A stretch of DNA of 64,000 nucleotides from Peptoniphilus senegalensis JC140 (GCF_000321025.1 NZ_HE610719.1:1-64000), one strand, 5' to 3'; positions 26,172 to 35,645 are shown, counted from the first letter of the stretch. Numbers and translations: made by a program. The notes: generated by a model not told the origin, from the letters alone.

Positions 26172-27952
26172 TGAGAGTCTATCCAAGGGGAACTGTGGTT
26201 TACAACAGAGAAAAAGCATACAATGGCATAAATTTAATTTCAACTGCTAAGGACGGAGCTCTCATCACAAAAATGGATGGGACAGAGCTCAAGAGGTTTT
26301 CTGTAAATCCAATGCCTGCCAAGATGCTACCCAATAAAAATATTATGAGTATTTCTTCTTTTAGGTCATCAGACTTTGGTGTCAGTGACGGTATTAAACT
26401 CGTGGAGTTTGATAAAGATGGCAGGGTTCAATTTGATTTTGACAAGTTTAAGTTTACGGAGGACAGAGGTTACCGCCCAAAGTGGATGGCAAGAGCACAT
26501 TCTGACTTCCAAAGAGAGGGAAATTCCGTGGGATATTATTATCCAAAGGAAAAAATTGTTGAGGGAGGCAAAACTCTATTACTTGTTCACGATGCAATTA
26601 AGGACAATAGAATTTCTGATAAGACTTTACTTGACGATGTGATTTTAGAAGTTGATGAAGAGGGAAATATTGTTTGGAAGTTTTCTTTTAGCGAGCATTT
26701 TGATCAACTTGGTTTTTCTGAAGAGGCAAAAAATGTTCTCTACAGAAATCCAAACCTTAGAATGACAGAGAGACCTCTGGGAAATTATTTAGATGTAACT
26801 TCAATATCGACAATTGGCGAAAATAAGTGGTATGACCAAGGAGACCCTCGCTTTCATCCAGATAATATTTTGTTTACTGCGAGATCAGCAAACATCATTG
26901 GTATAATTGACAAAAAGAGGTCACGAATTTGTTACAAGCTTGGACCAAATTTTTCTGATTTCAAAAAGGTTGACCCAGTAGTTGGTTCTGCCTTTGCCAG
27001 TATTATCCCAAGGGGGCTTCCAGGAGAGGGAAATCTTTTAATTTTTGATAATGGGGGAAGATGTGGTTATGGTTCTCCTACCCTTACTTCGCCATCGGGA
27101 CTTTTGCCATTTGTGAGAAATTATTCGAGGATACTAGAGATAAATCCTGTCACATTAGCAGTCAATTGGTCAGTTGACCCAAGGGATTTTGGCTTTTCTA
27201 TTCCAATGAATGGATATAAATTTTATTCGCCTTACGGTGGAAATTTACAAAGACTTCCCAATGGAAATACTCTTATAACTCTTGCAACAGAGGGACTTGT
27301 AATAGAAATAACAAATTCAAAGGAAATAGTATGGCAATGGACTTGCCCTTATAGGACTACTACAGAAAATCTTTTGAAAAACAACATGATTTATAGAGTT
27401 TATAGGTATCCTTACGATTATCTGGGAGTAGATGATGGGGAAAATGAAATTGAAGAAATAGAAGATGCTTCTTACTTTAAACTAAAGGGTGCAGGAGACT
27501 TTAAATCAGTTGAGTTAACAAATGTAGATAGGAGCAAATTGACTGTAGATATAGATCCACTTTCACAAGAGTCTGAATCAGTTAAAGACCTTGCAGAAAA
27601 TAAAAAGGTAATCAAGAGAAATGAATCTGTAATAAAATATGTTACAGAGAACCGTTTTGATGAGACAGTTAAAAGTCAAAAGGCTGCAATTATTATTTTT
27701 GGTGCAGAGAGATGCTCTCACTGCGAGCCACTTATGGAAGTAATGCAGGTTTTACTTGAAGAAGAATTTAGAGAAGTATCTTGCTTCTATATGGATCTTG
27801 ATAAAAATAAAGATTTTGCAGAGAAATATGAAATTTTCCAATTGCCAAGAGTTTCCTTCTATAAGGATGGCGAAAAAGTTTATGAGTTCTTGGGAGAAAA
27901 ATCCTATGACGAAATTGCTGAATTAATTGAAAAATATATTTTAGAAATCTAA
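26171..27952 (+). CDS. Arylsulfotransferase-like beta-propeller fused to thioredoxin
   Basis: A 593-residue protein with two parts. Residues 1 to about 430 follow the ASST-type propeller pattern, with repeated blades such as LPNGNTLITLATEGLVIEIT and KEIVWQW, and FHPDNILFTARSANIIGIID. After a linker, residues about 500-593 form a thioredoxin domain with active-site CSHC at 515-518 (GAERCSHCEPL), a cis-proline segment (QLPRVSFYKDG) and a typical ending. There is no signal peptide, so it should be cytoplasmic, whereas known bacterial arylsulfate sulfotransferases are exported. The ATG overlaps the trxB stop (ATAATGA-type junction), which points to coupled function. The propeller's substrate is unknown; sulfotransferase activity is not proven. 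Confidence 0.75.
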   Translation: MRVYPRGTVVYNREKAYNGINLISTAKDGALITKMDGTELKRFSVNPMPAKMLPNKNIMSISSFRSSDFGVSDGIKLVEFDKDGRVQFDFDKFKFTEDRGYRPKWMARAHSDFQREGNSVGYYYPKEKIVEGGKTLLLVHDAIKDNRISDKTLLDDVILEVDEEGNIVWKFSFSEHFDQLGFSEEAKNVLYRNPNLRMTERPLGNYLDVTSISTIGENKWYDQGDPRFHPDNILFTARSANIIGIIDKKRSRICYKLGPNFSDFKKVDPVVGSAFASIIPRGLPGEGNLLIFDNGGRCGYGSPTLTSPSGLLPFVRNYSRILEINPVTLAVNWSVDPRDFGFSIPMNGYKFYSPYGGNLQRLPNGNTLITLATEGLVIEITNSKEIVWQWTCPYRTTTENLLKNNMIYRVYRYPYDYLGVDDGENEIEEIEDASYFKLKGAGDFKSVELTNVDRSKLTVDIDPLSQESESVKDLAENKKVIKRNESVIKYVTENRFDETVKSQKAAIIIFGAERCSHCEPLMEVMQVLLEEEFREVSCFYMDLDKNKDFAEKYEIFQLPRVSFYKDGEKVYEFLGEKSYDEIAELIEKYILEI

Positions 27953-27976
27953 GTAAGAAAGAAATTCAAATTAATT

Positions 27977-28036
27977 GAAAAACCCTCGCTGGAATATCTA
28001 ATTTCATAGGATATTCTTAGCAAGGGGTTTTAATTT
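27977..28036. terminator. Bidirectional terminator
   Basis: AAAACCCTCGCT pairs imperfectly with AGCAAGGGGTTTT, with an inner GAATATC/GATATTC arm. T-runs follow on both strands. It separates the trxB operon from the convergent HAD gene. Confidence 0.75.
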
Positions 28037-28084
28037 CGGTAAATAAACTGAGAACATTATGTGCCTCAGTTTATTTTTTTAAAT

Positions 28085-28714
28085 TTATTTTTTTGTATGC
28101 CAAGATAAATTTACATAGCCCTTTTTATTTACTTTTGAATTAATCAAAAATCTATTTTTTACCATTCTAAGCATATATTTATCGTCCTTGTAAGAGTCGG
28201 AGTAGGCAAGGGAATTTTCGTAGTCAATTTCATAGCCATCTCTTTCTAAAATTTCCTTGATATTTTTTACTTTAGTGTCTTTCTTGTTGTTGCCGCGATA
28301 TAATTTATAATCGTTGTCTAGGTCTGTGCCAATGATATAGTCAAAGGAGAAAAGTTCGCCCACATAAATCAAGTAATTTGTTGCAGATGCGGAGCAGAGG
28401 ATTTTTATTGTGTACTCATCATAGGAAGAAAATTCATCTTCAAATTCCTTGAAGAAAAATTTTGGATAGAGATAGTTTGTGACAAAGTCCTGCAACTCAT
28501 CCTCTGTTAAATATTTTATTACAGAAACCATTTGGTTTTTCATAATTTCAAAATCAGAATTTATTTTTGATTTTATGTAAGCAAGGGCTAAATTCCAAAG
28601 ACTTTTAAAAATATTTATTTTTTTGTTTTTTATTGCGTATTTATAAAGCTCGACTATGGACTCGCAGTTAACAATAGTTTTGTCAAAATCGTAGAGAGCA
28701 ACTTTTCTTTTCAA
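28085..28714 (-). CDS. HAD-family hydrolase (SerB/HAD-IB-like)
   Basis: A 209-residue phosphatase of the haloacid dehalogenase superfamily. Motif I is LYDFDKTIV near the N terminus, motif II the serine in CSASATN, and motif III/IV the AYSDSYKDD segment. The helical cap between motif I and II is of the phosphoserine phosphatase type (HAD-IB). Substrate unknown. It starts with TTG at 28714, seven bases after GAGGTGA. It diverges from dinB. Confidence 0.8.
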   Translation of the reverse strand: MKRKVALYDFDKTIVNCESIVELYKYAIKNKKINIFKSLWNLALAYIKSKINSDFEIMKNQMVSVIKYLTEDELQDFVTNYLYPKFFFKEFEDEFSSYDEYTIKILCSASATNYLIYVGELFSFDYIIGTDLDNDYKLYRGNNKKDTKVKNIKEILERDGYEIDYENSLAYSDSYKDDKYMLRMVKNRFLINSKVNKKGYVNLSWHTKK

Positions 28715-28767
28715 AATCTCACCTCAATAGAATTATATCAAATTGTCTTCTTTATAAAAAGTTCTTG

Positions 28768-28776
28768 TGATATACT
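28768..28776 (+). promoter_or_regulatory. Extended -10 promoter of dinB
   Basis: TGATATACT lies just ahead of dinB; transcription would begin near 28783, giving a very short leader. The same element occurs before apt (33395-33403). Confidence 0.5.
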
Positions 28777-28791
28777 AAAGGCGTGATATTT

Positions 28792-29829
28792 ATGGGAATT
28801 ATTATTCATGTTGATATAGATGCCTTTTACGCATCAGTTGAAGAACTTGACGACAATAGCATAGTAGGAAAACCTCTAGTCGTAGGCGGTAGATCTAACC
28901 ATGGAGTTGTCACTACGGCTAATTATCTTGCGAGAAATTATGGGATTCACTCTGCCATGCCAATGTATATGGCGAAAAATCTCTGCGACCATTTAATAAT
29001 TAAACCTATGAGAAGAGAGAGATACCTTGAGAAATCTCGCGAGGTTTTCGATGTCTTAAAAACTTACACAAAAAAAATCGAAAAAGTTTCCATAGATGAA
29101 TCCTATCTTGACATCACAGGGCTTGGATATGACGAAAATATTATTTATGATTTGCAAAGAGATGTATTCAATAAGACTGGACTAAATGTAAGCGTAGGTC
29201 TTAGCTACAATAAATTTTTGGCAAAACTCGCTAGCGACTGGAATAAGCCAAAGGGGATTATGATTATTAGAGAGTCAGATATGCCAGATATTTTATTTCC
29301 ACTAGACATACGAAAGGTTCATGGTATTGGAGATAAATCAGAGAAAAAACTTAGGAATATTGGCATAAATAAAGTTGAAGACCTCTATTCCTTGTCCTAT
29401 GATTTTTTGGTGAATATGTTCAAAAAGAGTGGCGAAGAAATTTATAATAGAATCAGAGGAATTGACAATAGAGAAGTTACACCAAATGCTGTGAGAAAAA
29501 GTCTTGGCACAGAGTCAACTTTTGAAGCCACAAAGAATAAAGAGGAATTAATTAATCATTTAAAGGACTTTTCCAAAGAAGTTTCAGAAGATTTAATTGT
29601 AAAGGAAATTTCTGGCTACACTTTGACACTAAAGATGAAAAATGAAAATTTTAAGGTTAAGACAAGGTCTAGGACTTATGATGCGGCAATTTATGAGGAA
29701 GAAGATATTTTAAATAAGACTTTGGAGATTTTCGATGAAGCCTATGATGGCGAGAAGCTAAGGCTTATTGGTATAACTCTTTCAAATTTAGTTGACTTAA
29801 ATATAAAACAACTTTCTTTTTTTAATTAG
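28792..29829 (+). CDS. dinB: DNA polymerase IV
   Basis: A Y-family translesion polymerase of about 345 residues. Motifs: IIHVDIDAFYASVEE with the first catalytic aspartates, KVSIDESYLDITG with the catalytic D-E pair, SVGLSYNKFLAKLASD, KPKG, and helix-hairpin-helix GIGDKSEKKLRNIGI. The little-finger domain completes the length. ATG 28792 is chosen with AAAGG about ten bases upstream; an in-frame GTG at 28783 coincides with the predicted transcription start and could be used as a leaderless start. No LexA-type site was noticed. The thioesterase gene follows after nine bases. Confidence 0.93.
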   Translation: MGIIIHVDIDAFYASVEELDDNSIVGKPLVVGGRSNHGVVTTANYLARNYGIHSAMPMYMAKNLCDHLIIKPMRRERYLEKSREVFDVLKTYTKKIEKVSIDESYLDITGLGYDENIIYDLQRDVFNKTGLNVSVGLSYNKFLAKLASDWNKPKGIMIIRESDMPDILFPLDIRKVHGIGDKSEKKLRNIGINKVEDLYSLSYDFLVNMFKKSGEEIYNRIRGIDNREVTPNAVRKSLGTESTFEATKNKEELINHLKDFSKEVSEDLIVKEISGYTLTLKMKNENFKVKTRSRTYDAAIYEEEDILNKTLEIFDEAYDGEKLRLIGITLSNLVDLNIKQLSFFN

Positions 29830-29838
29830 GGGAGAAAA

Positions 29839-30264
29839 ATGGAAAAAATAAATTTAAAAAAAATATTTGAAGAAGATGAATATTTAAAGAGAGCAAATAT
29901 AAAATTTGATAGTCTTTATGGCGACAACATGGTTTTAAAGATGAAAGCAGAGAGAAATCAATTGAATGCCTATGGCATTTTACATGGAGCAGAAATTTTT
30001 GCCTTAATGGATACTGCGGCTGGTCTTTTGTCTATTTCAAAGGGCAGGAAAGCTGTTACGCTGGACTCTAGCATAAATTTTATAAAGAGTATAGGAGAGG
30101 GAGAAGAGATCTATTCAAATACAAGAATAGTTCACATGGGAAAGAGAACAGAGGTAGTTGAAGTTGAGGCTAAGAGCAAGGATAAAATAATTGCAAGAGG
30201 TAGTTTTACATTCTTTATAGTTAATGATATAGAAGTTGTTGGGAAAGAATTTTTAGAAAAATAA
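29839..30264 (+). CDS. PaaI-family hotdog-fold thioesterase
   Basis: A 141-residue hotdog-fold protein that probably hydrolyses an acyl-CoA thioester. The motif LNAYGILHGAEIFALMDTAA has the HGG-like helix start and acidic residue of the PaaI group, followed by VTLDSSINFIKSI and VEVEAKSKDKIIARGSFTF. The substrate is unknown. It is nine bases after dinB with its own GGGGAG, so it probably shares that transcript. Confidence 0.8.
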   Translation: MEKINLKKIFEEDEYLKRANIKFDSLYGDNMVLKMKAERNQLNAYGILHGAEIFALMDTAAGLLSISKGRKAVTLDSSINFIKSIGEGEEIYSNTRIVHMGKRTEVVEVEAKSKDKIIARGSFTFFIVNDIEVVGKEFLEK

Positions 30265-30343
30265 TTTTAAAATCTCAAATCTTTTTTTGACTTTCTATGT
30301 TAAAATATTTTAAGAATTTATAAAGTAAGGATTTTTATTATAG

Positions 30344-31048
30344 ATGAGAAATTTTTGGGATTTAGATTATGGTGAAGTTGGTTTTAAGTTTTTTGGCAGC
30401 TATCACTTATTTTGTTTAGCAATAATTTTTATATTTGCAATTTTCTTATATAAACCATGGAAAAATAATAGGACTTTTAGAAAAATTCTTGCTGTAATGC
30501 CAATTGCACTAGAAATGATTAGGCTTATTGCAGTTTTAATTGATGGCCATTATGACAGTTCATACTTGCCTTTCCACCTCTGCTTATTTGGTGCACAATT
30601 TATGGCATTAGATGCTTTTTATGAAAGCAAGTTTATTAAGGCATCTCTTTATTTTTTATTTATGCCAGCGGCACTTTTAAGTTTATTTACACCAGGCTGG
30701 GATATGGTAAATAAATATTCCTATGTTGCTCTTGTTTCATGGATAATTCACGGGATAAATACTTTTTATCCAGTATATCTCGTAATATCAAAGGAATATG
30801 AGCCAAAACTTAAAGATATTATATATCCAAGTATTTTTATAGTTTTTATTTTGCCAATTATAAAAGTTTTAAACAAAAAGCTAAATGCAAATTATTTTTT
30901 TATTGAAGAACCCTATGAAGGTTCTCCTCTTGCAACAATAAAAAATATATTTCCAAATTATATATTTGGACTTTTGATAGTTACCATATTTGTGATGGTG
31001 CTTACATTTTTTATTTACAAATTAATAGCAAGATTACGAAAAAAATAA
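30344..31048 (+). CDS. YwaF-like integral membrane protein (TIGR02206 type)
   Basis: A 234-residue protein with about seven membrane helices. The segment SYHLFCLAIIF, the conserved LPFHLCLFGAQF, and the later GSPLATIKNIFPNY match the YwaF family, whose function is not established (distant similarity to eukaryotic TMEM164). An extended -10 element, TGTTAAAAT, lies about 40 bases before the ATG. No ribosome site is strong. It ends at a bidirectional terminator. Confidence 0.75.
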   Translation: MRNFWDLDYGEVGFKFFGSYHLFCLAIIFIFAIFLYKPWKNNRTFRKILAVMPIALEMIRLIAVLIDGHYDSSYLPFHLCLFGAQFMALDAFYESKFIKASLYFLFMPAALLSLFTPGWDMVNKYSYVALVSWIIHGINTFYPVYLVISKEYEPKLKDIIYPSIFIVFILPIIKVLNKKLNANYFFIEEPYEGSPLATIKNIFPNYIFGLLIVTIFVMVLTFFIYKLIARLRKK

Positions 31049-31076
31049 GACGAGGATTTTTGTCCTCGTCTATTTT
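31048..31076. terminator. Bidirectional terminator
   Basis: AGACGAGGA pairs with TCCTCGTCT around a TTTTTG loop between convergent genes; A/T-rich tracts flank both sides. Confidence 0.75.
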
Positions 31077-31830
31077 AATTTTCGCTAGCTATAGTGTTAT
31101 AAGTTAGGGCAACTAAAACGCCACCTATTATATTTCCAATAGTAACTGGTATTAAATTTTTAAGAATTAGTGCAAAGGCAAAGTCTGGATTTAAGATTTT
31201 TGCTAGTGCAAAACAAGTCATGTTTGCAACGCTATGTTCAAAGCCAAGACTTACAAAGGCAAGTATGCACCAGAAAATTAAAAATAACTTTGATGAATCG
31301 GAAATTTTTCTTGAGCAAATTAAAACTGCAAGGCAGACTAAAATGTTGCACATAATTCCCTTGAATAGTAGCGGGATGAAGTCGAAGCTTGTCTTTGCAG
31401 TGGCAAGTTTTAATAGGGCTTCATTGTATTCAGGAGAAACCCCAGTCATTTTAAAGAAAAATGAAATTAATATTGAACCTAAAATATTTCCTATGTAGGA
31501 AAAAATTAAAATTTTTAAAAGTGTTCCAGTGTCCATTTTTTTATTTAGTCTTCCCACAGTTGTCACAAGTACATTGCCTGTGAAGAGCTCGCCACCTGCG
31601 AATACCACAAAGGATAGGGCAAGGGAAAAGACAAAACCATTAATAAATTTTACAGCTGCAATTGGTAAAGGAGAAAATACACTAGATGAAAGTGTCATTA
31701 TAAGCATTCCTATGCCAATAAAAAATCCTGCAAGCACTGAAGCAACCATATACTTAAAAAGAGATTTTTCAAGTAAATTTTTCTTCGTGTTTGCAGAATT
31801 TGAAATTCCGGTTATTACATCTTTATACAT
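31075..31830 (-). CDS. Formate/nitrite transporter-family channel
   Basis: A 251-residue membrane channel of the FocA/NirC (FNT) family with six helices. Family features are visible: GFFIGIGMLIM, GGELFTGNVLV (the conserved FTGN loop of helix 2), GIMCNILVCLAVLIC and GFEHSVANMT with the conserved central His-Asn region, and PVTIGNIIGGVLVAL at the C terminus. It moves small monovalent anions such as formate, nitrite or hydrosulfide; which one is unclear. Formate export would suit the Fhs reaction further along. I chose ATG 31830 because AGAGGTG lies just upstream; the in-frame ATG at 31860 lacks a site. Confidence 0.88.
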   Translation of the reverse strand: MYKDVITGISNSANTKKNLLEKSLFKYMVASVLAGFFIGIGMLIMTLSSSVFSPLPIAAVKFINGFVFSLALSFVVFAGGELFTGNVLVTTVGRLNKKMDTGTLLKILIFSYIGNILGSILISFFFKMTGVSPEYNEALLKLATAKTSFDFIPLLFKGIMCNILVCLAVLICSRKISDSSKLFLIFWCILAFVSLGFEHSVANMTCFALAKILNPDFAFALILKNLIPVTIGNIIGGVLVALTYNTIASEN

Positions 31831-31882
31831 ATCACACCTCTTTTTTTCTTCACTAAACATTATATCAAAAAGAGGTAATTTT

Positions 31883-33310
31883 TCAATTGATGAAAGTATC
31901 TTTGTCGCTATTTATCTTAAATTTATCTCTATCTATTGCCGTCATTATTATTTGAACAATAGGCATAAGTAGATTGAAAAACAAGAAGGGAAGATAGTGA
32001 GCTGTTGAGACTCCAAGAACAGTTGTCATATAAGTACCGCAAGTGTTCCAAGGAATCATAGCTGAGGTAACAGTTCCACCAGATTCGAGTGTTGAGGACA
32101 AAAGTTTTGGCTCTATCCCTCTGTCCTTGTATTCATTTTTAAACATTCTGCCAGGCACAACTATGGAGATGTATTGTTCAGGCATAGTTGCATTTGTGAA
32201 AAGGCAAGTTAAAATAGTGGCAGTGACAAGACCCACAGTAGATTTTATTCTGTGGAGGAATTTTTTTACAATGGCTTCCAGTATTCCAGTCTCTTCTGCA
32301 ATACCTCCAAACATCATGGCAATTATTGTAAGAGAAATAGAGGACATCATGTTATTAAGTCCACCCGTTGTTAAAAGTTTATCCACTGACTCTATGCCAG
32401 TCTCTGATACAAAACCATTCAGGGCACAAGATAAAAGATCTCCAAAATTTATTTTTTGATAAATTGCTCCCAAGATAGCAGCAGCAATTATGCCAAGACT
32501 TATGCCAGGCACAGCAGGAACTTTTTTTGCAATAGAAAGTATTACAATAAGTGGTGCGATTAATAGGACTGGAGAGATATTAAAATTATTTTTTAAACCT
32601 TCAGTTATAAATTTTACACTTGATAAATCTGCAGAACTTCCCTTATATTTCATTGATAAAAATCCAAAGATGAGAAGAGTTAAAATATAAGTGATGATAG
32701 TTGGCTTAAACATTGCCTTTATATGAGTAAAGACATCTGTACCTGCCATTGCTGGTGCAAGATTTGTGGTATCAGATAAGGGACTCATTTTGTCGCCAAA
32801 GTAAGCACCAGATAGGACAGCACCTGCAGTAATTGGCGCAGGAATGCCAAGTCCACTTGCAATTCCCATAAGGGCAATACCCATAGTTCCAGCAGTGCCC
32901 CAACTTGTTCCAGTTGCGAGAGAAGTTATTGATGTGATTAAAACTGTGGTAACAAGAAAAATTGAAGGCTTTAGAATTAAAAGGCCATAATAAATCATAG
33001 TTGGCACAACACCAGATAAAATCCAAACACCTACTAAAACACCTATGATTGCAAGAATTATTATGGATTGCATAGCTTGTGAGATTCCCTTAATCATAGA
33101 GTTTTCGATAAACTTCCAAGAGTAGCCAATTTTTAGTGCCACAAGAGAAGCTATTAAAACCCCAATAAGCATGGGGATGTGTGGACTTTCTCCGTATTTT
33201 ATAATACTTACAAACATTATGATGACAAGAGATATGAAAGTAAAGAGGGCTTCGCCAAAATTTGCCTTTCTTATAGCTTTGTCATATTTTTTTATGTTTT
33301 CGTTATTCAT
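31883..33310 (-). CDS. nhaC: Na+/H+ antiporter, NhaC family
   Basis: A 475-residue carrier with about eleven helices. NhaC features: VWILSGVVPTMIYYGL, ATGTSWGTAGTMGIALMG, AGAVLSGAYFGDKMSPLSDT and TNATMPEQYIS. Members exchange sodium for protons or for organic acids (MleN exchanges malate and lactate), so the exact substrates are uncertain. GAGGTG precedes the ATG. The FNT gene lies downstream on the same strand with a 52-base gap, so they may be cotranscribed. A second NhaC-family gene is at 43394. Confidence 0.88.
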   Translation of the reverse strand: MNNENIKKYDKAIRKANFGEALFTFISLVIIMFVSIIKYGESPHIPMLIGVLIASLVALKIGYSWKFIENSMIKGISQAMQSIIILAIIGVLVGVWILSGVVPTMIYYGLLILKPSIFLVTTVLITSITSLATGTSWGTAGTMGIALMGIASGLGIPAPITAGAVLSGAYFGDKMSPLSDTTNLAPAMAGTDVFTHIKAMFKPTIITYILTLLIFGFLSMKYKGSSADLSSVKFITEGLKNNFNISPVLLIAPLIVILSIAKKVPAVPGISLGIIAAAILGAIYQKINFGDLLSCALNGFVSETGIESVDKLLTTGGLNNMMSSISLTIIAMMFGGIAEETGILEAIVKKFLHRIKSTVGLVTATILTCLFTNATMPEQYISIVVPGRMFKNEYKDRGIEPKLLSSTLESGGTVTSAMIPWNTCGTYMTTVLGVSTAHYLPFLFFNLLMPIVQIIMTAIDRDKFKINSDKDTFIN

Positions 33311-33394
33311 TTAGCACCTCGTGATAAATAGAAAAATTTAACATATTATATCATCAAAAGAAGAATAATAAAAGTTTTAGTAAATTAGTAAAGA

Positions 33395-33403
33395 TGATAT
33401 ACT
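33395..33403 (+). promoter_or_regulatory. Extended -10 promoter of apt
   Basis: TGATATACT lies 20 bases before the apt ATG, with no clear -35. Confidence 0.45.
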
Positions 33404-33423
33404 ATAAGAGAATGGAGGAAGTT

Positions 33424-33933
33424 ATGGAATTAAAAGATACAATTCGTGCAATTGAAGATTATCCAAAAAAAGGAGTTATTTTTAGAGATATTACAACTCT
33501 TTTAAAAGATAAAGATGCGTTCAATAAAGCAGTAGATGAAATGGCAGAAAAAATTGATAAAGATGTAGATAAGATAATTGGCATTGAAGCTAGAGGATTT
33601 ATTTTTGGTGCAGCACTTGCTTATAAACTTAATAAAGGTTTTGTTCCTGTGAGAAAACCGGGAAAATTGCCTTGGGATAAAGTAAGTGAATCTTATGAGC
33701 TTGAGTATGGAGAAGACTCAATAGAAATTCACAAGGACGCAATAGAGGCTGGCGAAAAAATTGTAATAGTAGACGATCTTCTTGCTACTGGTGGCACATC
33801 AAAAGCTTGTATAAATCTTGTAGAAAAGCTAAAAGGAGAAGTGTCTTCGGCGATCTTTTTAGTTGAACTGGAAGATTTAAAGGGACGAGAAATTTTAAGT
33901 GGCACAAGGGTAGAATCAATTATAAAATATTAA
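33424..33933 (+). CDS. apt: Adenine phosphoribosyltransferase
   Basis: Salvages adenine to AMP with PRPP. The 169-residue protein has the family pattern DYPKKGVIFRDITTLLKD, GIEARGFIFGAALAYKL, FVPVRKPGKLPW and the PRPP loop IVDDLLATGGTSKACI. ATG 33424 follows GGAGG with good spacing; the in-frame ATG at 33394 lies inside the promoter. Transcribed alone ahead of the thiamine locus. Confidence 0.95.
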   Translation: MELKDTIRAIEDYPKKGVIFRDITTLLKDKDAFNKAVDEMAEKIDKDVDKIIGIEARGFIFGAALAYKLNKGFVPVRKPGKLPWDKVSESYELEYGEDSIEIHKDAIEAGEKIVIVDDLLATGGTSKACINLVEKLKGEVSSAIFLVELEDLKGREILSGTRVESIIKY

Positions 33934-34045
33934 GAAATAAAAATTTATTATCTTTATTAAAGAGACTTAAAATATTTTATGAATTAGTATTATATTTTTC
34001 TTGTTTTAAAAGATTTTATATTATAAAATCAAGAAATGAATAAAT

Positions 34046-34161
34046 AAACTTATGGGAGCAATTTGCTGAGAGGAGTTAAGACTCGACCATCTTACCTGCT
34101 AGGATAATGCCTTGGCAGGGAAAAGTAAGATTACTCCTATAATTTTATAGGAGGTTTTTTT
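34046..34161 (+). promoter_or_regulatory. TPP riboswitch with terminator/SD-hiding hairpin controlling thiC
   Basis: The TPP aptamer core is clear: CTGAGAGG (34066-34073), GACC, ACCTG, GGATAATGCC (34102-34111) and GCAGGGAA. P1 can form between 34046-34053 and 34125-34132. Downstream, CTCCTATA (34134-34141) pairs with TATAGGAG (34146-34153), a hairpin that includes the thiC ribosome site and is followed by seven T residues. Without ligand, GGGAGCAA (34054-34061) could instead pair with TTACTCCT (34131-34138) and free the ribosome site. This is the logic of an OFF switch. Confidence 0.92.
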
Positions 34162-34163
34162 AT

Positions 34164-35465
34164 ATGAAATATGCTACTCAAAGGGAAGCAGCAAAGCATG
34201 GTTTTGTCACAGAAGAGATGAAAATTGTGGCAGAAAAGGAAAATGTATCTTGTGAATATCTCTTGGAGAAAATGGCTTGTGGAGAAATTGTCATTCCAAA
34301 AAACAAAAATCACAAATCAATTTCACCTGAAGGCATTGGCACGGGGCTTAGGACTAAGATTAATGTAAACTTAGGAATTTCCAAGGACTTAAATGACATT
34401 GACATGGAAATGGAAAAAGTTGATATGGCACTAAAAATGGGTGCAGAAGCCATAATGGATTTATCAAATTATGGCAAGACTCAAGAATTTAGGAAAAAAT
34501 TAATTGAAAAATCTACAGCCATGATAGGCACAGTGCCCATGTATGATGCAGTTGGTTTTTTGGACAAGGGACTTTCTTGCATAAAGGCAGAGGAATTTTT
34601 AGATGTAGTTAGAAATCATGCCGAAAATGGAGTGGACTTTGTGACAATTCACGCAGGTATAAATAGGGCAAATGCTGAAATATTTATGAGGAATAGGCGT
34701 GTAAATGAAATTGTATCTCGTGGAGGCTCTCTACTCTTTGGTTGGATGATGATGAATGACGAAGAAAATCCTTTTTATCAATACTATGATGAACTTTTAG
34801 ATATTTGCAGAGAATATGATGTGACTCTTTCTCTTGGAGATTCCCTAAGACCTGGTGGCATAAATGATGCCACAGACCCCGCTCAAATTTCAGAACTTAT
34901 TACACTTGGCGAGCTTACAAAGAGAGCTTGGGAGAAGGATGTGCAAGTAATTATTGAAGGGCCTGGTCATGTACCAATTGGTGACATCGAAATGAATGTC
35001 AAACTTCAAAAGAAACTTTGCCACAAGGCACCTTTTTATGTCTTGGGACCTCTTGTTACAGATGTGGCACCTGGTTATGACCATATTACATCGGCAATTG
35101 GTGGTGCAATTGCAGCAGCTCATGGTGCAGATTTCTTGTGTTATGTAACGCCTGCTGAACATTTGAGACTGCCAAATGTAGAAGATGTTCGTGAAGGAAT
35201 TGTAGCTTGCAAAATTGCAGCTCATGCAGGAGACATTAATAAATTAAAAGATGCAAGAAATTGGGATTTAGAAATGAGCAAGAGACGCCAAAAAATTGAC
35301 TGGGAAGGAATGTTTGAGCTTGCTCTTGACAAGGTTAAGCCAAGAGAGTACAGAGATGCATCAATGCCTGAAGAAGAAAATACCTGTACAATGTGCGGCT
35401 CAATGTGCTCTGCAAAAAATATGAATTTAATACTTGAAGGCAAAGATATTAAAATAGAAGGTTAA
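34164..35465 (+). CDS. thiC: Phosphomethylpyrimidine synthase
   Basis: Radical SAM enzyme that rearranges aminoimidazole ribotide to the thiamine pyrimidine HMP-P. The 433-residue protein has [69 protein letters not shown] and the C-terminal cluster motif [12 protein letters not shown] (CxxCxxxxC family pattern). It is the standard short bacterial form. Expression should fall when TPP is high because of the riboswitch immediately upstream. Confidence 0.96.
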   Translation: MKYATQREAAKHGFVTEEMKIVAEKENVSCEYLLEKMACGEIVIPKNKNHKSISPEGIGTGLRTKINVNLGISKDLNDIDMEMEKVDMALKMGAEAIMDLSNYGKTQEFRKKLIEKSTAMIGTVPMYDAVGFLDKGLSCIKAEEFLDVVRNHAENGVDFVTIHAGINRANAEIFMRNRRVNEIVSRGGSLLFGWMMMNDEENPFYQYYDELLDICREYDVTLSLGDSLRPGGINDATDPAQISELITLGELTKRAWEKDVQVIIEGPGHVPIGDIEMNVKLQKKLCHKAPFYVLGPLVTDVAPGYDHITSAIGGAIAAAHGADFLCYVTPAEHLRLPNVEDVREGIVACKIAAHAGDINKLKDARNWDLEMSKRRQKIDWEGMFELALDKVKPREYRDASMPEEENTCTMCGSMCSAKNMNLILEGKDIKIEG

Positions 35466-35528
35466 TCTAAGTGAACTAATATTAAAAATAAAATAAATTT
35501 AGTTCAGTGTAAAAATTTAATTAAAAAA

Positions 35529-35640
35529 AGGGAGCTTGTTGACAGGCTGAGAGGAAATTGTTAATTTCGACCATTACCTGATTTGGATAATGCCAACGTA
35601 GGGAATAGTTTTAGTTTTTATGGCAGCACTCTCTAGGAGG
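35529..35640 (+). promoter_or_regulatory. Second TPP riboswitch, controlling thiW-thiD-thiME
   Basis: Aptamer core: GGGAGC (35530-), CTGAGAGG (35547-35554), GACC, ACCTG, GGATAATGCC (35585-35594) and GTAGGGAA. The ribosome site AGGAGG (35635-35640) lies directly after CTCTCT. No terminator hairpin with a T-run is visible, so control is more likely at translation initiation. The platform differs from that of the thiC riboswitch. Confidence 0.9.
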
Positions 35641-35645
35641 TAAAT

